Assembly (NCBI GenBank): GCA_050299835.1
Contig: JBNKWP010000016.1
Location: 1 to 64,000 of the forward strand
Direction: 5' to 3'
Length of the DNA: 64,000 nucleotides
Source: JAJDOD01 sp050299835
GTDB taxonomy: Bacteria > Pseudomonadota > Alphaproteobacteria > Rhodobacterales > Rhodobacteraceae
Below are positions 1 to 7,621 of the stretch, piece by piece. A program made the translations under genes and the position numbers. Under the pieces are notes generated by a model that worked only from the letters and a program-made list of their open reading frames with translations, was not told where the DNA came from and made no database searches. Position 1 is the stretch's first letter, and every line of letters begins with the position of its first letter.

Positions 1-311
1 AGCCGAACCATCCGACGGTATCGCGCGGTGAAATTCGCAATTCGTCGCAACACGGCCTTGCCCAGGATCAGCGGCAAGACCGTCGTCATCAGCCATTTCT
101 TGATGAGTTCGATCCGGAAGAACGCCGACCCCTGAAATTTCAGCCAGGCCAGTATCGCGGGCAGTTCCACACCCACCAATTTCTTAGCAATTACCTTGAG
201 TTGCGTCAGGATCAGCCCAAGCGCGATCAGCACCTCGTTGCCGAAATAGATCGTCGCCGCGACCGAGAAGCCGACAGCCGCGACGAGAAGGAGAAAACCG
301 CGCAGAAACAT
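1..311 (-). CDS. Hypothetical membrane protein, C-terminus cut by window edge
   Basis: An open frame runs from an ATG at 311 leftward off the window, giving at least 103 residues. The N-terminus (MFLRGFLLLVAAVGFSVAA) is one strong hydrophobic segment, followed by a second apolar stretch (about residues 25-40) and a basic, amphipathic region. I do not recognise a family. It faces away from tRNA-fMet and belongs to the backbone left of the island. The 3' end is missing, so full length and function cannot be judged. Confidence 0.6.
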   Translation of the reverse strand, partial: MFLRGFLLLVAAVGFSVAATIYFGNEVLIALGLILTQLKVIAKKLVGVELPAILAWLKFQGSAFFRIELIKKWLMTTVLPLILGKAVLRRIANFTARYRRMVR

Positions 312-415
312 CGCCTTGACCAGTAGCACACCTGTCTGCCGCAGCGAAATGTAACAAGTTTCCGAACTGCCCCTTGCGGTCTCATTCGACTCACAATAAG
401 TAGGTCGGACTTTGG

Positions 416-492
<77 letters not shown>

Positions 493-494
493 CT

Positions 495-542
495 GGAAGC
501 GAAAGTCCGACATAAGAGTGGCAACACTCTTGTTTCGCTTCC
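495..542 (+). other. Long imperfect hairpin directly after tRNA-fMet
   Basis: Two nested perfect inverted repeats start three bases after the tRNA CCA. The outer arms are GGAAGCGAAA (495-504) and TTTCGCTTCC (533-542). The inner arms are AAGAGTG (514-520) and CACTCTT (525-531), closed by a GCAA tetraloop. There is no T-tract after it, so it is not a standard intrinsic terminator. It may help tRNA 3' processing or be part of the attachment site. It also lies just beyond the stop of the convergent gene at 570. Confidence 0.55.
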
Positions 543-569
543 GAACGGTCGCGCAGCAAAACAAGCATT

Positions 570-1793
570 CTACTTCGTTCCCACAGAGATAATTGACATG
601 ATCCGAGGCCACCTCAGGGTCGCCAATGTTGAGGCCATGCCGACTATACGGCGACCACACACTCGGTGTGCTTCCCATGCCTGCGGAGGCTCCAGCTTCT
701 GAGCTAGATGATCGATCACTGCATCCGGCACCGCGTCGGGTCGGTTTCGGTTCTGGCGGCTCAGTTGATCGGGGCTGACCTCGACATAGACGATCTCGAT
801 CCGTGCGCCATAGTCCCGCAACAACCGCAGTATCCGTGAGCGGTTCTGACGCGTGATGTTCGTGGCGTTCCATACAAAATCTTTGCCCGCCCGCAGGTAC
901 TCCCTGGCCCGCTCCTGGGCGGCCTGGATGACCTGACCGTGATTGTCCGTGGCTGAGACCTCAAGTTCATCGCGAATGAGATCAAGGCAGACCACTGGGT
1001 GCGCGGGGCGATGTTTCGCCACCCAGGTGTCTTTCCCGGCACCAGGCAAGCCGGACATGACCGTGACGACGCACTTGAATTCTTCGTATGCAGCGTAGTG
1101 TGGATCGCGATCTTCAAGCTCGAAGAAAGCCACGCGGCTTTCGTCATTGGCGAACGCGAATGGTCCTGTCAGGCAACCCGCCTCCTGAAACGTCATTGTT
1201 GCAAGGCAGACGTTTTCCAGAATCGACGATTGATCCTGACACAGCCGTCCCAGTGCATCGGCCCTTGCGTGCAGACACAAATGGTCAGGCCGACACCGCC
1301 ATGAGGTTTCTATCGCTAACCGGGTCGGGTTTGGTCGCTCGATCAGCCAGAACGGCAGTTGGTGGTGCGAGATGATCCCGCATAGTGCTTCTCGCCAGGC
1401 GAAGGGTGAGTCCGCGTGCCAGAGCAACTGTCGGGCAATGGATGCCCCGACCCGCGAATGCCCACGGGAAGAGATGCGACCATCCTCTTCCTTCTTGGTC
1501 ACCGCTGGCTTGCCAACGTCGTGCAGTACCGCTGCCCAGAAAAGGTAGCTCCGCTCGTCGGGTGGCAGCACTTGCCACTCGGGCTCGGCAACCAACGACC
1601 CTGCAACCATGCGGGTGTGGATTCCCACATCGCCTTCGGCATGATGGATCGGGTCCTGTGGGCAGGCGTCGAGCTTGGCCAGTTCAGGCCAAAGCGACCA
1701 GATGGCTGCCCAATCGACCTGCCAGGTCGGACCGACCGGGACCAAGGCCAGCAGTTTTTCATGGGTGACTGTGGGGTGCATGCTGCTAGGCAT
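570..1793 (-). CDS. HD-domain phosphatase / polynucleotide kinase fusion (RNA end healing)
   Basis: A 407-residue two-domain protein. The N-terminal half is an HD phosphohydrolase (H59, HD at 91-92 in LHDVGK, further His at 112 and 143-144). The C-terminal half is a P-loop kinase with Walker A GLPGAGKDT at about 248-256, DLIRDE near 271 and the NATN.TRQNR lid region near 309-318, typical of T4-Pnkp-type 5'-OH polynucleotide kinases. The architecture matches Deinococcus DRB0098, which sits with an RNA ligase. The expected role is to remove 2',3'-cyclic or 3' phosphates and phosphorylate 5'-OH ends so that the adjacent ATP-dependent ligase can seal them. The ATG at 1793 is chosen because AAGGAG precedes it by six bases; it overlaps the ligase stop, so the two are translationally coupled. 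Confidence 0.85.
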   Translation of the reverse strand: MPSSMHPTVTHEKLLALVPVGPTWQVDWAAIWSLWPELAKLDACPQDPIHHAEGDVGIHTRMVAGSLVAEPEWQVLPPDERSYLFWAAVLHDVGKPAVTKKEEDGRISSRGHSRVGASIARQLLWHADSPFAWREALCGIISHHQLPFWLIERPNPTRLAIETSWRCRPDHLCLHARADALGRLCQDQSSILENVCLATMTFQEAGCLTGPFAFANDESRVAFFELEDRDPHYAAYEEFKCVVTVMSGLPGAGKDTWVAKHRPAHPVVCLDLIRDELEVSATDNHGQVIQAAQERAREYLRAGKDFVWNATNITRQNRSRILRLLRDYGARIEIVYVEVSPDQLSRQNRNRPDAVPDAVIDHLAQKLEPPQAWEAHRVCGRRIVGMASTLATLRWPRIMSIISVGTK

Positions 1794-2598
1794 CGTACGC
1801 TCCTTCCACACCCAGAACCGATGCGAAAATATCCACGCCCTCGGCCAATGCATTCGGCAGAATGGGTCGGTCGTGCCAGTGACCCTCAGACGTCTCGATG
1901 GCTTGCAGGAAATCGGCTCGCACGAACTTGAAACGATCTTGAACGTGGTTGTCATCTTCCAGTTTCAGGTAAAGACCCTCAGCCAGATCGCTGTCCTCGG
2001 TTTGCTGATCCACCTTGTCCGGACGGCTGCCGGATTTCTCCGCCGCCGCCGCCAATGCGTCCTGCCAGTTGTCCGACTTGAAGGGCGTCGGGCGCGTCAT
2101 GGCGTTGAGTTGCTCGACGGACGTGACCTGACCTTCATGGATGACGGGGACGGGCATGATCGGCAAACCCGCAAGCAGGGATTGGCGAGCCCTCGTGCTC
2201 AAGAAAGCCCCGGTCTCTCGATCCAGCACGTCGAATTCCATGAAGTAATGCGGAAGGCGATCATAGAAGACCGTGTGCTTTGCGAACATCCACTCGCCGT
2301 ACATGACGAAGCGATCACCCAGTACCGGTCTCAGTACGTGGGCGTGTGCGGCGGCCCAGGTCTTGAGCAAGTCGAAGTGACGCTCCCGCCCACCTCCGGT
2401 CAGATAATGACCACGGCTTTGCAGACGCAGGTTGCCATCCATGTCAAAGGACACGGCGGAGTTGGCTCCGTCTAGTTTTTCTTCGACGATCAGGCTTTGA
2501 CCGTCGAGGTCCTTTATTGGTTTGTCATCCGCAATGTCGCCGACCTGAAGGCGCGAACCTTCGATGTGCCGCGTACGCGGGTACTTGTAGATTTTCAT
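1786..2598 (-). CDS. ATP-dependent RNA ligase (Rnl family)
   Basis: A 270-residue nucleotidyltransferase-type ligase. Motif I is EEKLDGAN with the adenylated lysine at K41. Downstream are a YGEWM motif (motif III region), EGLYLKL (motif IV-like) and FKFVR (motif V-like, KxxK replaced by KFVR). The N-terminus KYPRTRHIEGSR is typical of small bacterial RNA ligases related to T4 Rnl2 and Deinococcus Rnl. The ATG at 2598 is preferred over the in-frame TTG at 2667 because homologues begin near this KYP motif. It should join 3'-OH to 5'-phosphate RNA ends prepared by the overlapping HD/kinase gene. A gap of about 190 bases separates it from prfH upstream, on the same strand. Confidence 0.85.
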   Translation of the reverse strand: MKIYKYPRTRHIEGSRLQVGDIADDKPIKDLDGQSLIVEEKLDGANSAVSFDMDGNLRLQSRGHYLTGGGRERHFDLLKTWAAAHAHVLRPVLGDRFVMYGEWMFAKHTVFYDRLPHYFMEFDVLDRETGAFLSTRARQSLLAGLPIMPVPVIHEGQVTSVEQLNAMTRPTPFKSDNWQDALAAAAEKSGSRPDKVDQQTEDSDLAEGLYLKLEDDNHVQDRFKFVRADFLQAIETSEGHWHDRPILPNALAEGVDIFASVLGVEGAYDA

Positions 2599-2787
2599 GA
2601 CTGTCTCACGATGTATCGATTGATCGCACAAAACCACCCGACAGCAGTCGTCAGGGCGTTGGTTCAAGCATGTGCGCAGCGATTACATTGTTCTTCCGTG
2701 GGGTTCAGGGTTGAGACGTAGATCGGGCGGATAGCTTCCAGCCCGTTCAAAATCAACTCTGGTGGAGCCTCGTCTACGAATGTTGGC
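2599..2787 (-). other. Intergenic gap inside RNA-repair operon, possible 30-codon remnant
   Basis: Between prfH and the RNA ligase, an open frame ends at 2664 with a plausible tail (PTEEQCNRCAHA). It has only TTG starts (2756 or 2750) and no good ribosome-binding site. It may be a small ORF, a remnant or chance. No terminator or clear promoter is visible, so readthrough from prfH to the ligase is likely. Confidence 0.3.
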
Positions 2788-3423
2788 CTATCGTTCTTCG
2801 GTAAATCCCTCCCCCTTGAACCGTCGCACCGGGTTACCTCGGACCAATCCACGATGAAGCTGGTTCCGAATGGACTTCCGCTGCTCCCGTTCCGCTTCTT
2901 CCATAGCGTCAGCCAGATGCTTGAGGCGCTCCAGAGCGAGGGCCTTGTTCCGGTGCTGTGAGCGCCCGTCCCGAACGACCACGACCAAACCAGACGGCTC
3001 GTGGACCGCGCGGACAGCGCTGTCGGTGGTGTTCTGGTGCTGACCACCCGGCCCACCTGCGCGGAGCGTCGAATAGTTGACATCTTCCTCTGCAATCGAG
3101 GTGGTTCCTCCCGACGGCTGATCGAGGGCAAATACACCCACGAACCAGTTGGCCCGTTTGTGGTGTTTCCGGATTCTGCTCTGCATTCGCCACTGGATCG
3201 TCCCACACCAGTTCCGAGCGAAGTCGGGCGACCGTTTTCCATGGACCGAAACGACAGCCGACTTCGGACCGTGACGGCCTTCGGACCGGCAGATCGAAAG
3301 GGCCACGCCAAGTCCGTCAGCCTCATCCTCCATCTTCGTCAGGATGTGGCCAACGGCCTGGTTGCATTCCTCCGGTCCGTCACCCGCCGTCACCAACAGT
3401 GAAATATGTTCTTCTGTCTTCAT
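2788..3423 (-). CDS. prfH: Peptide chain release factor homologue PrfH
   Basis: A 211-residue class-I release-factor-like protein. The peptidyl-hydrolase motif GGPGGQ is intact (GGQ at 126-128), followed by RSQHRNKALALERL, the conserved arginine-rich stretch after GGQ. It lacks the codon-recognition domain of RF1/RF2, as is usual for PrfH. PrfH is known to release nascent chains from ribosomes whose 16S decoding centre has been cleaved, after which the partner RtcB re-ligates the rRNA. Its start codon overlaps the rtcB stop by ATGA, so the pair is translationally coupled. The symbol is used because both the GGQ domain and the rtcB partnership fit. Confidence 0.92.
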   Translation of the reverse strand: MKTEEHISLLVTAGDGPEECNQAVGHILTKMEDEADGLGVALSICRSEGRHGPKSAVVSVHGKRSPDFARNWCGTIQWRMQSRIRKHHKRANWFVGVFALDQPSGGTTSIAEEDVNYSTLRAGGPGGQHQNTTDSAVRAVHEPSGLVVVVRDGRSQHRNKALALERLKHLADAMEEAEREQRKSIRNQLHRGLVRGNPVRRFKGEGFTEER

Positions 3424-4544
3424 CGTGCAGCCTCGGCCCGTGTCTTCTTGAAGGTCAGGAGCGGGTTGAGCGTGGCGATCCGGGTGGCGACGTTGGTGGC
3501 TTCCAGATCAGCGACCACATCCGCAGCGGATTTATACGCCAATGGAGCCTCTTCGATCAGCAGATCGCGATCCTCACAGACAACACGACCACCGAACGGG
3601 GTGCGTTCCATCGCCGCGATATCCGACTTCTTGCCGCGAACCCGGCCATGCATGGACGACCGGTCATAGCGACGACCGGCCCCATGCGCCAATGACGCCA
3701 AGGCCGCATCGTTTTCCGTAGGCTGAACCAGATAGCTGGACGTGGCTCTCGACCCTGCGATGGGCACGATTTCGCCGGACACGGCTGCCCCCTTGCGGTG
3801 CAGCCATCCAACTGGCGTCTCGGCCAGCAGATTGTGTGGCGCGTCGATCATCAGGCGAAGGTCAGCGCGGAGGGCGGCTGCCGCCCGCTCTGCAATGATC
3901 CGCCGATTCAACCGCGCCCAGCGGACGGCCTGGTCATGAGCAGTCACGTAAGCCGTGGCCGCATCGCCCGACATTCCGCCGAATGCGCCATCTGGCAGGT
4001 CCGCAAGCGTCGCGGAGCCAAGTCCACGGGACCCCGAATGCACCAGAAGATAGAGTACATCGCGATCAAACGACTGGCCGGGAACCGGATCGGTCAGCGC
4101 CTGAACTTCGCAGAAATGGTTGCCGCCGCCGATGGTGCCGAGGGCGTCGGGAAAGAGGTCCGTCGGGAGGCCGATTTCCTCCAGTCGGTCATTCGGATGT
4201 GTGGTCAGCGGTTCACCCAGAACCCTGATCCGACGCACCGCCTTCTCCACCTTGAACTTGCGCACGGGCAAATCGAGTTGAAACAGGCTCATGCCGCAGC
4301 CGATGTCGTTGCCGATCAGTTGCGGATAGACGCGATCAGCCAAGACGGCGCATCCGACCGGCCCGTACTTTCCGGGATGAAGGTCGGGGAAGGCGGCGAT
4401 TTTTGTGACGCCAGCCCAGGTGCTGATATTACGAAGCTGATCCTCGGCACGGCCTTCGATCCATGCGCCCGAGGTGTAGAAATGTGTGATGATCCCGTCC
4501 ATCTGCTCGGCAGACGGATGGCCATCCAGAGGTGGATTGCCCAT
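3420..4544 (-). CDS. rtcB: RNA-splicing ligase RtcB (PrfH-associated type)
   Basis: A 374-residue GTP- and Mn-dependent ligase that joins 2',3'-cyclic-phosphate or 3'-phosphate ends to 5'-OH ends. Metal and guanylylation residues are in place: C83 in NDIGCGM, H143 in GGGNHF, H169 in LVHSGSRG, H237 in APHN, and H287 in AHGAGRR, the GMP-accepting histidine. It is shorter than E. coli RtcB, as in the RtcB2 group paired with PrfH. It is the first large gene of the operon. The ATG at 4544 lies about 70 bases after a short leader ORF and two hairpins. No RtcR regulator or clear sigma-54 promoter is nearby, so control differs from the E. coli rtc system. Confidence 0.93.
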   Translation of the reverse strand: MGNPPLDGHPSAEQMDGIITHFYTSGAWIEGRAEDQLRNISTWAGVTKIAAFPDLHPGKYGPVGCAVLADRVYPQLIGNDIGCGMSLFQLDLPVRKFKVEKAVRRIRVLGEPLTTHPNDRLEEIGLPTDLFPDALGTIGGGNHFCEVQALTDPVPGQSFDRDVLYLLVHSGSRGLGSATLADLPDGAFGGMSGDAATAYVTAHDQAVRWARLNRRIIAERAAAALRADLRLMIDAPHNLLAETPVGWLHRKGAAVSGEIVPIAGSRATSSYLVQPTENDAALASLAHGAGRRYDRSSMHGRVRGKKSDIAAMERTPFGGRVVCEDRDLLIEEAPLAYKSAADVVADLEATNVATRIATLNPLLTFKKTRAEAAR

Positions 4545-4576
4545 TGAAATGGTCCCGTAGTCGTTCTGTCTTGAAT

Positions 4577-4617
4577 GGCCTTACGGCCCGACATCACACC
4601 AGATCAGCGGCGCTGAT
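4577..4617 (-). promoter_or_regulatory. Two RNA hairpins between leader ORF and rtcB
   Basis: On the minus-strand transcript the leader stop is followed at once by ATCAGCG-C-CGCTGAT (4617-4603), then by GGCC-GTAA-GGCC (4588-4577), a four-base-pair stem with a GNRA-type tetraloop. Neither has a T-tract. Their place between a ribosome-loaded short ORF and the rtcB start suggests a translational or stability switch. This is inference from position and pairing only. Confidence 0.4.
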
Positions 4618-4662
4618 TTAGACAGTGATACGCCCGATGAGGGTCAATGCGATGCTGGTCAT
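4618..4662 (-). CDS. 14-residue leader ORF upstream of rtcB-prfH
   Basis: The ORF MTSIALTLIGRITV is preceded by AGGAGG seven bases before its ATG, by far the best ribosome-binding site in this operon; rtcB itself has only a weak one. It ends one base before a palindromic hairpin and 73 bases before rtcB. A strong site on so short an ORF ahead of a ribosome-rescue operon suggests a leader peptide or upstream ORF that senses ribosome state. No run of regulatory codons is present. It could instead be a chance ORF. Confidence 0.45.
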   Translation of the reverse strand: MTSIALTLIGRITV

Positions 4663-4772
4663 GTGCTGCCCTCCTGTGCTGGCGTTACGGTTGTGACCTT
4701 GCGGTCTGGGAGCGTCGAATAAGGATCGAAGTCGATTCGGGCAATGGCCGGTGCATGGGCCCGAAGCGAATG

Positions 4773-4787
4773 TTGCCAAATTGCCAA
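4773..4787. repeat. Tandem TTGCCAA repeat in rtcB / phosphatase divergent promoter region
   Basis: TTGCCAA occurs twice, separated by one A (4773-4779 and 4781-4787), between the divergent rtcB operon and the phosphatase-like gene. Two direct half-sites in a shared promoter region could be a regulator site. No sigma-54 -24/-12 element could be fitted to it. Confidence 0.3.
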
Positions 4788-4845
4788 GCAGAGGGGCATG
4801 TGGGGTCTTGGTCGGTTCCACATCATCCGATATTCCCCTCAGCGC

Positions 4846-5178
4846 ATGAAAATTCTCTTCATATGCAGCATGAACAAATGGCGTAGTCCGACGGCAGAAG
4901 CCGTATTTCGGAAACGCGAAGGTGTGACTGTCCGCTCAGCCGGGACAAGCCGTAAGGCCCGTCGGCAGGTCAATCAGGCAGACATCCGTTGGGCTGGCCT
5001 GATCCTTGTCATGGAGGACAAACACCGGTCGCGTTTGAGAGCGGAGTTCCGTGGGGAGGTTCAGCACAAAGAGGTGCATGTCCTAGACATACCCGACGAC
5101 TATCGGTTCATGGACCCGGAGTTGATTGAGTTAATCCAGGACGCCGTGGAACCGATGATCATCAAGCTGGATGACTAA
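4846..5178 (+). CDS. Low-molecular-weight protein tyrosine phosphatase-like protein
   Basis: A 110-residue protein that begins MKILFICSMNKWRSPTAE, carrying the C(X5)RS P-loop of LMW phosphatases (C7, R13, S14), and with a late acidic IPDDYRFMD segment that could supply the general acid. It fits the short COG4551-type predicted phosphatases rather than the 150-residue classical LMW-PTP. The ATG at 4846 is chosen because the motif starts at residue 3 and upstream codons look random. It is transcribed divergently from the RNA-repair operon and ends just before an att-like repeat and a strong terminator. Substrate unknown; arsenate-reductase-like activity cannot be excluded. Confidence 0.7.
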   Translation: MKILFICSMNKWRSPTAEAVFRKREGVTVRSAGTSRKARRQVNQADIRWAGLILVMEDKHRSRLRAEFRGEVQHKEVHVLDIPDDYRFMDPELIELIQDAVEPMIIKLDD

Positions 5179-5205
5179 TCGGATTAAACGGTCAGCAGAA
5201 ATCCC

Positions 5206-5246
5206 GTTCGCTCTCGGTATGCTCGGGGCCCCGCAACCACTGAAAG
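5206..5246 (+). repeat. att-like repeat copy B
   Basis: A 41-bp element beginning GTTCGCTCTCGGTATGCTCG and ending CCCCGCAACCACTGAAAG. The last part shares CCCCGCAACCACTG with the 3' end of tRNA-fMet (482-495). It is 39/41 identical to the copy at 12562. It marks the right edge of the RNA-repair module. Confidence 0.75.
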
Positions 5247-5252
5247 AAGAAG

Positions 5253-5280
5253 CCCCGACACATCGGTGCCGGGGTTTTTT
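5253..5280 (+). terminator. Intrinsic terminator after phosphatase gene / repeat B
   Basis: CCCCGACAC (5253-5261), loop ATCG, GTGCCGGGG (5266-5274) with one A/C mismatch, followed by six T. The same terminator sits at the same distance after repeat copy C. It therefore appears to have been carried along with the tRNA 3' end, and was probably once the terminator of the tRNA transcript. Confidence 0.85.
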
Positions 5281-5704
5281 GATTTGGTGGTCCACGATGC
5301 TGAGGATGTGGCTGACTTCGATATCGAAACCCGCTGGTATCGCCGCGGTCAGACCGAGTCTCGCACCTCAGCGGGAGTGGTGCACACATGTGGCCTTATC
5401 AAACTGCTCCCATTCCACTCGTCACGCCGTTCACCCGCTGATGCGAAGCGTGCGCGACTGAGCATGAAGGAACTTCAACTTCGTCGTCAGTCCAGATTGA
5501 GCACCCGTCCAAAGGCAGAAAAACGTCTGCCAATGTAATTTGGCGAGGTGGTCGCCCAGTTCCCGTGAACCAAAGAATAGCCGCTCTGCGAGCAAAGGTT
5601 CTGGCGTATCCGAGCGACATTTGCGGCGACAGCATTGAAGTACCACCGTTTGCTTTTTTAGGTTAACCTGACCCCGCCGCACAATTTGAACCGCGGAGAA
5701 GAGG
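5281..5704. other. Non-coding stretch, no supported gene
   Basis: Short frames on both strands here lack ribosome-binding sites and family motifs. Near the right end GACCCCGCC (5670-5678) faces GGTGGGGTC (5704-5712), 8 of 9 bases complementary, with CTTTTTTA beside both, which could be a decayed insertion-sequence end. No transposase is recognisable. Confidence 0.35.
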
Positions 5705-6547
5705 GTGGGGTCCTTTTTTAACTTGCGGAAAAACCTTTGGCTTCACAGTTGCGTCGTTTGCTCGGCCGCTGTACTGATTCTTGCGGCATCACGAATTGTC
5801 GGGGCTGCGAGCGGTGGCGTCGATGTGGCTGATGTCTTCATTCACTCCGTGATCCTCGTTGCCGTTTCATACCCCTTCCAGACGCTTTTCGCGTCGTCAG
5901 CGATGTCGTCATTTGGAAACCGCGTTCCCTACTATGTTTGTGCAATTGCCGGATGCGCGTTGGCAGCCTTCCCTGCCACGGCTCTCAGCCCGTCTCTTAG
6001 CTGGCTGGTGGGCGTCATGCCGACCGGTTCGGCTCCGGTTGAAACGCGAAGCGAGTTCTTTGCGAATGTCACATCACGTCTGCACTTCATCTTCTTTGGA
6101 TTCGCGACGCTCGGACCGTTGCTGTGGATGCTGTTCAACTATCGTTGGTGGGTGGCACACCTGGAGAACAAACAGTCGTCACCATCGATGACCGATGACC
6201 CGAAAATCCCCGAGATCAACGAGGCGCGGATGTTGCTCCAAAAACTATCGCCGGAGAAGAGGGGGAAGCTCCTCGCGATGTCGGCAGAGCAGCATTATGT
6301 CCGTCTGCATACCGATGCTGGAGAAGACCTTGTGCTCATGCCGTTCAGCGAGGCCATCACGAAAATTCCAAGTGAGCATGGCATGCGCATCCACCGGTCG
6401 CATTGGATCAGCTACGATGCTGTCCAGGCGTTGCAATCCGCAGGGAAAAGCCTTTCGGTTAGGTTGGTGAACGACCTGGAACTGCCTGTATCCAGAAGCT
6501 TCAGCGGCTCGGTGAGAGAAGAACTGGCTGAATTCCTAAGCACCTGA
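5705..6547 (+). CDS. Membrane-anchored LytTR-family DNA-binding protein (copy 1)
   Basis: A 280-residue protein with about four hydrophobic segments in residues 10-150 and a C-terminal LytTR DNA-binding domain (about 180-278). The core HYVRLHTDAGEDLVLMPFSEA and RIHRSHWIS is the LytTR signature. No phospho-receiver domain is present, so the membrane part probably senses a signal directly. Start is GTG at 5705 with GGAGA upstream; TTG at 5723 is an alternative. It is the first of two tandem paralogues ahead of the sulfatase operon, making that operon the likely target. This assignment of target is inference. Confidence 0.8.
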   Translation: MGSFFNLRKNLWLHSCVVCSAAVLILAASRIVGAASGGVDVADVFIHSVILVAVSYPFQTLFASSAMSSFGNRVPYYVCAIAGCALAAFPATALSPSLSWLVGVMPTGSAPVETRSEFFANVTSRLHFIFFGFATLGPLLWMLFNYRWWVAHLENKQSSPSMTDDPKIPEINEARMLLQKLSPEKRGKLLAMSAEQHYVRLHTDAGEDLVLMPFSEAITKIPSEHGMRIHRSHWISYDAVQALQSAGKSLSVRLVNDLELPVSRSFSGSVREELAEFLST

Positions 6548-6638
6548 CGGCCCAATGAATGGCGTCTCGTGCATGTTGAACCACCATTCGTGCAGCCAGT
6601 GTAGCATTGGATGACTGTCCTTCGCAGGCTGTCCTGAG

Positions 6639-7505
6639 TTGGGCAACGGAGCGCTTGGGTTCTTGGCATTTCTTCAGGATCATAGCTTTTGGAGGCACCA
6701 TGTAGGGGTTTTCCTGGCGGCGCTTCTCATCGTCAGCCTGCCGAGGATGATCGGTGAATTTGGTGACATCGCCGCCTTCAGGATCGTGTTCCTTCAATCC
6801 TTTGTAATGGTGCTGATCGCGGTGCCAGTGCAGACCTTGTTCGCTGTTCTGGCGGCAACTTACTGCACACTCTGCTCGGCCCGCACGGCTTCGGTGATCG
6901 GTTGTATATTGGCGGCCATTCCATCGACGGCACTGTCAATGAATACGTTGTGGATTGCCGGGTGGGTGGTTGCGCCGGATTCGACACGCGAGGCGCTTTG
7001 GCACTGGCTGAAGGCCACCTACCCGGCCGCGTTGCTTCTTCACGCAACACTGGGATCAGTGCTTTGGATGGTGCTGAGTTATCCGTGGTGGCAAACGCGC
7101 CTTCCGACGGATCGCGGGCCTGAGGAAACATCGACGGCAGACACCGTTGCGTCTGAGGCAAAGGAAGTCGCATCGCCTGAGTTTCTGAAGAAGTTATCGC
7201 CAAAGACAAAGGGGGCTCTCTGGGCGCTGTCGGCCGAGCGGCATTATGTGTGTGTCACGACGGATGCCGGCGACGAGTTGATTCTTCTGAGGTTCTCCGA
7301 CGCGCTGGAACAATGTCGCGCCATGGACGGGTTGCAAACCCACCGTTCTCACTGGGTCCATCGCGCGGGGATCAAGAGGCTTGTTCGTGCGAACGGCAAA
7401 ATGTGCGTTGAACTCAGGAACGGCAACCAACTTCCGGTCTCACGAAGCCATCAGTCCGCCATGGCGAGATTTATGGACGATCTGGGTTCCGATGACGCTT
7501 CGTGA
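6639..7505 (+). CDS. Membrane-anchored LytTR-family DNA-binding protein (copy 2)
   Basis: Paralogue of the preceding gene with the same layout: about four membrane segments, then LytTR at about residues 195-285 (HYVCVTTDAGDELILLRFSDA, QTHRSHWVHRAG). Family members with only a membrane part and LytTR act as one-component regulators; some pair with an inhibitor membrane protein. The start is uncertain: no ATG precedes the first membrane segment, so TTG at 6639 or TTG at 6663 must be used, the latter with GGAG eleven bases before it. It lies 91 bases after copy 1, and the frame ends about 115 bases before the sulfatase start. Confidence 0.78.
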   Translation: MGNGALGFLAFLQDHSFWRHHVGVFLAALLIVSLPRMIGEFGDIAAFRIVFLQSFVMVLIAVPVQTLFAVLAATYCTLCSARTASVIGCILAAIPSTALSMNTLWIAGWVVAPDSTREALWHWLKATYPAALLLHATLGSVLWMVLSYPWWQTRLPTDRGPEETSTADTVASEAKEVASPEFLKKLSPKTKGALWALSAERHYVCVTTDAGDELILLRFSDALEQCRAMDGLQTHRSHWVHRAGIKRLVRANGKMCVELRNGNQLPVSRSHQSAMARFMDDLGSDDAS

Positions 7506-7621
7506 GGCACAAACTGCCGTTCGTGCATCCATTCGTTCGTTCGTGCAGTGAATGTCGTAAGGGCGAGTTTTCCTGCGCAGACTTTGTCCAGGGTCATGTC
7601 AGACGAGGGGCTAGTCGCGCA

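Noticed and set aside
4663..4845. Sigma-54 promoter for the rtcB operon
   Set aside because: TGGCAA repeats look similar but no GG-N10-GC spacing with TGGCAC/TTGC fits, and no rtcR-like activator is present.
5266..5538. 90-codon plus-strand frame after repeat B
   Set aside because: Starts inside the terminator, has no ribosome-binding site and no coherent composition.
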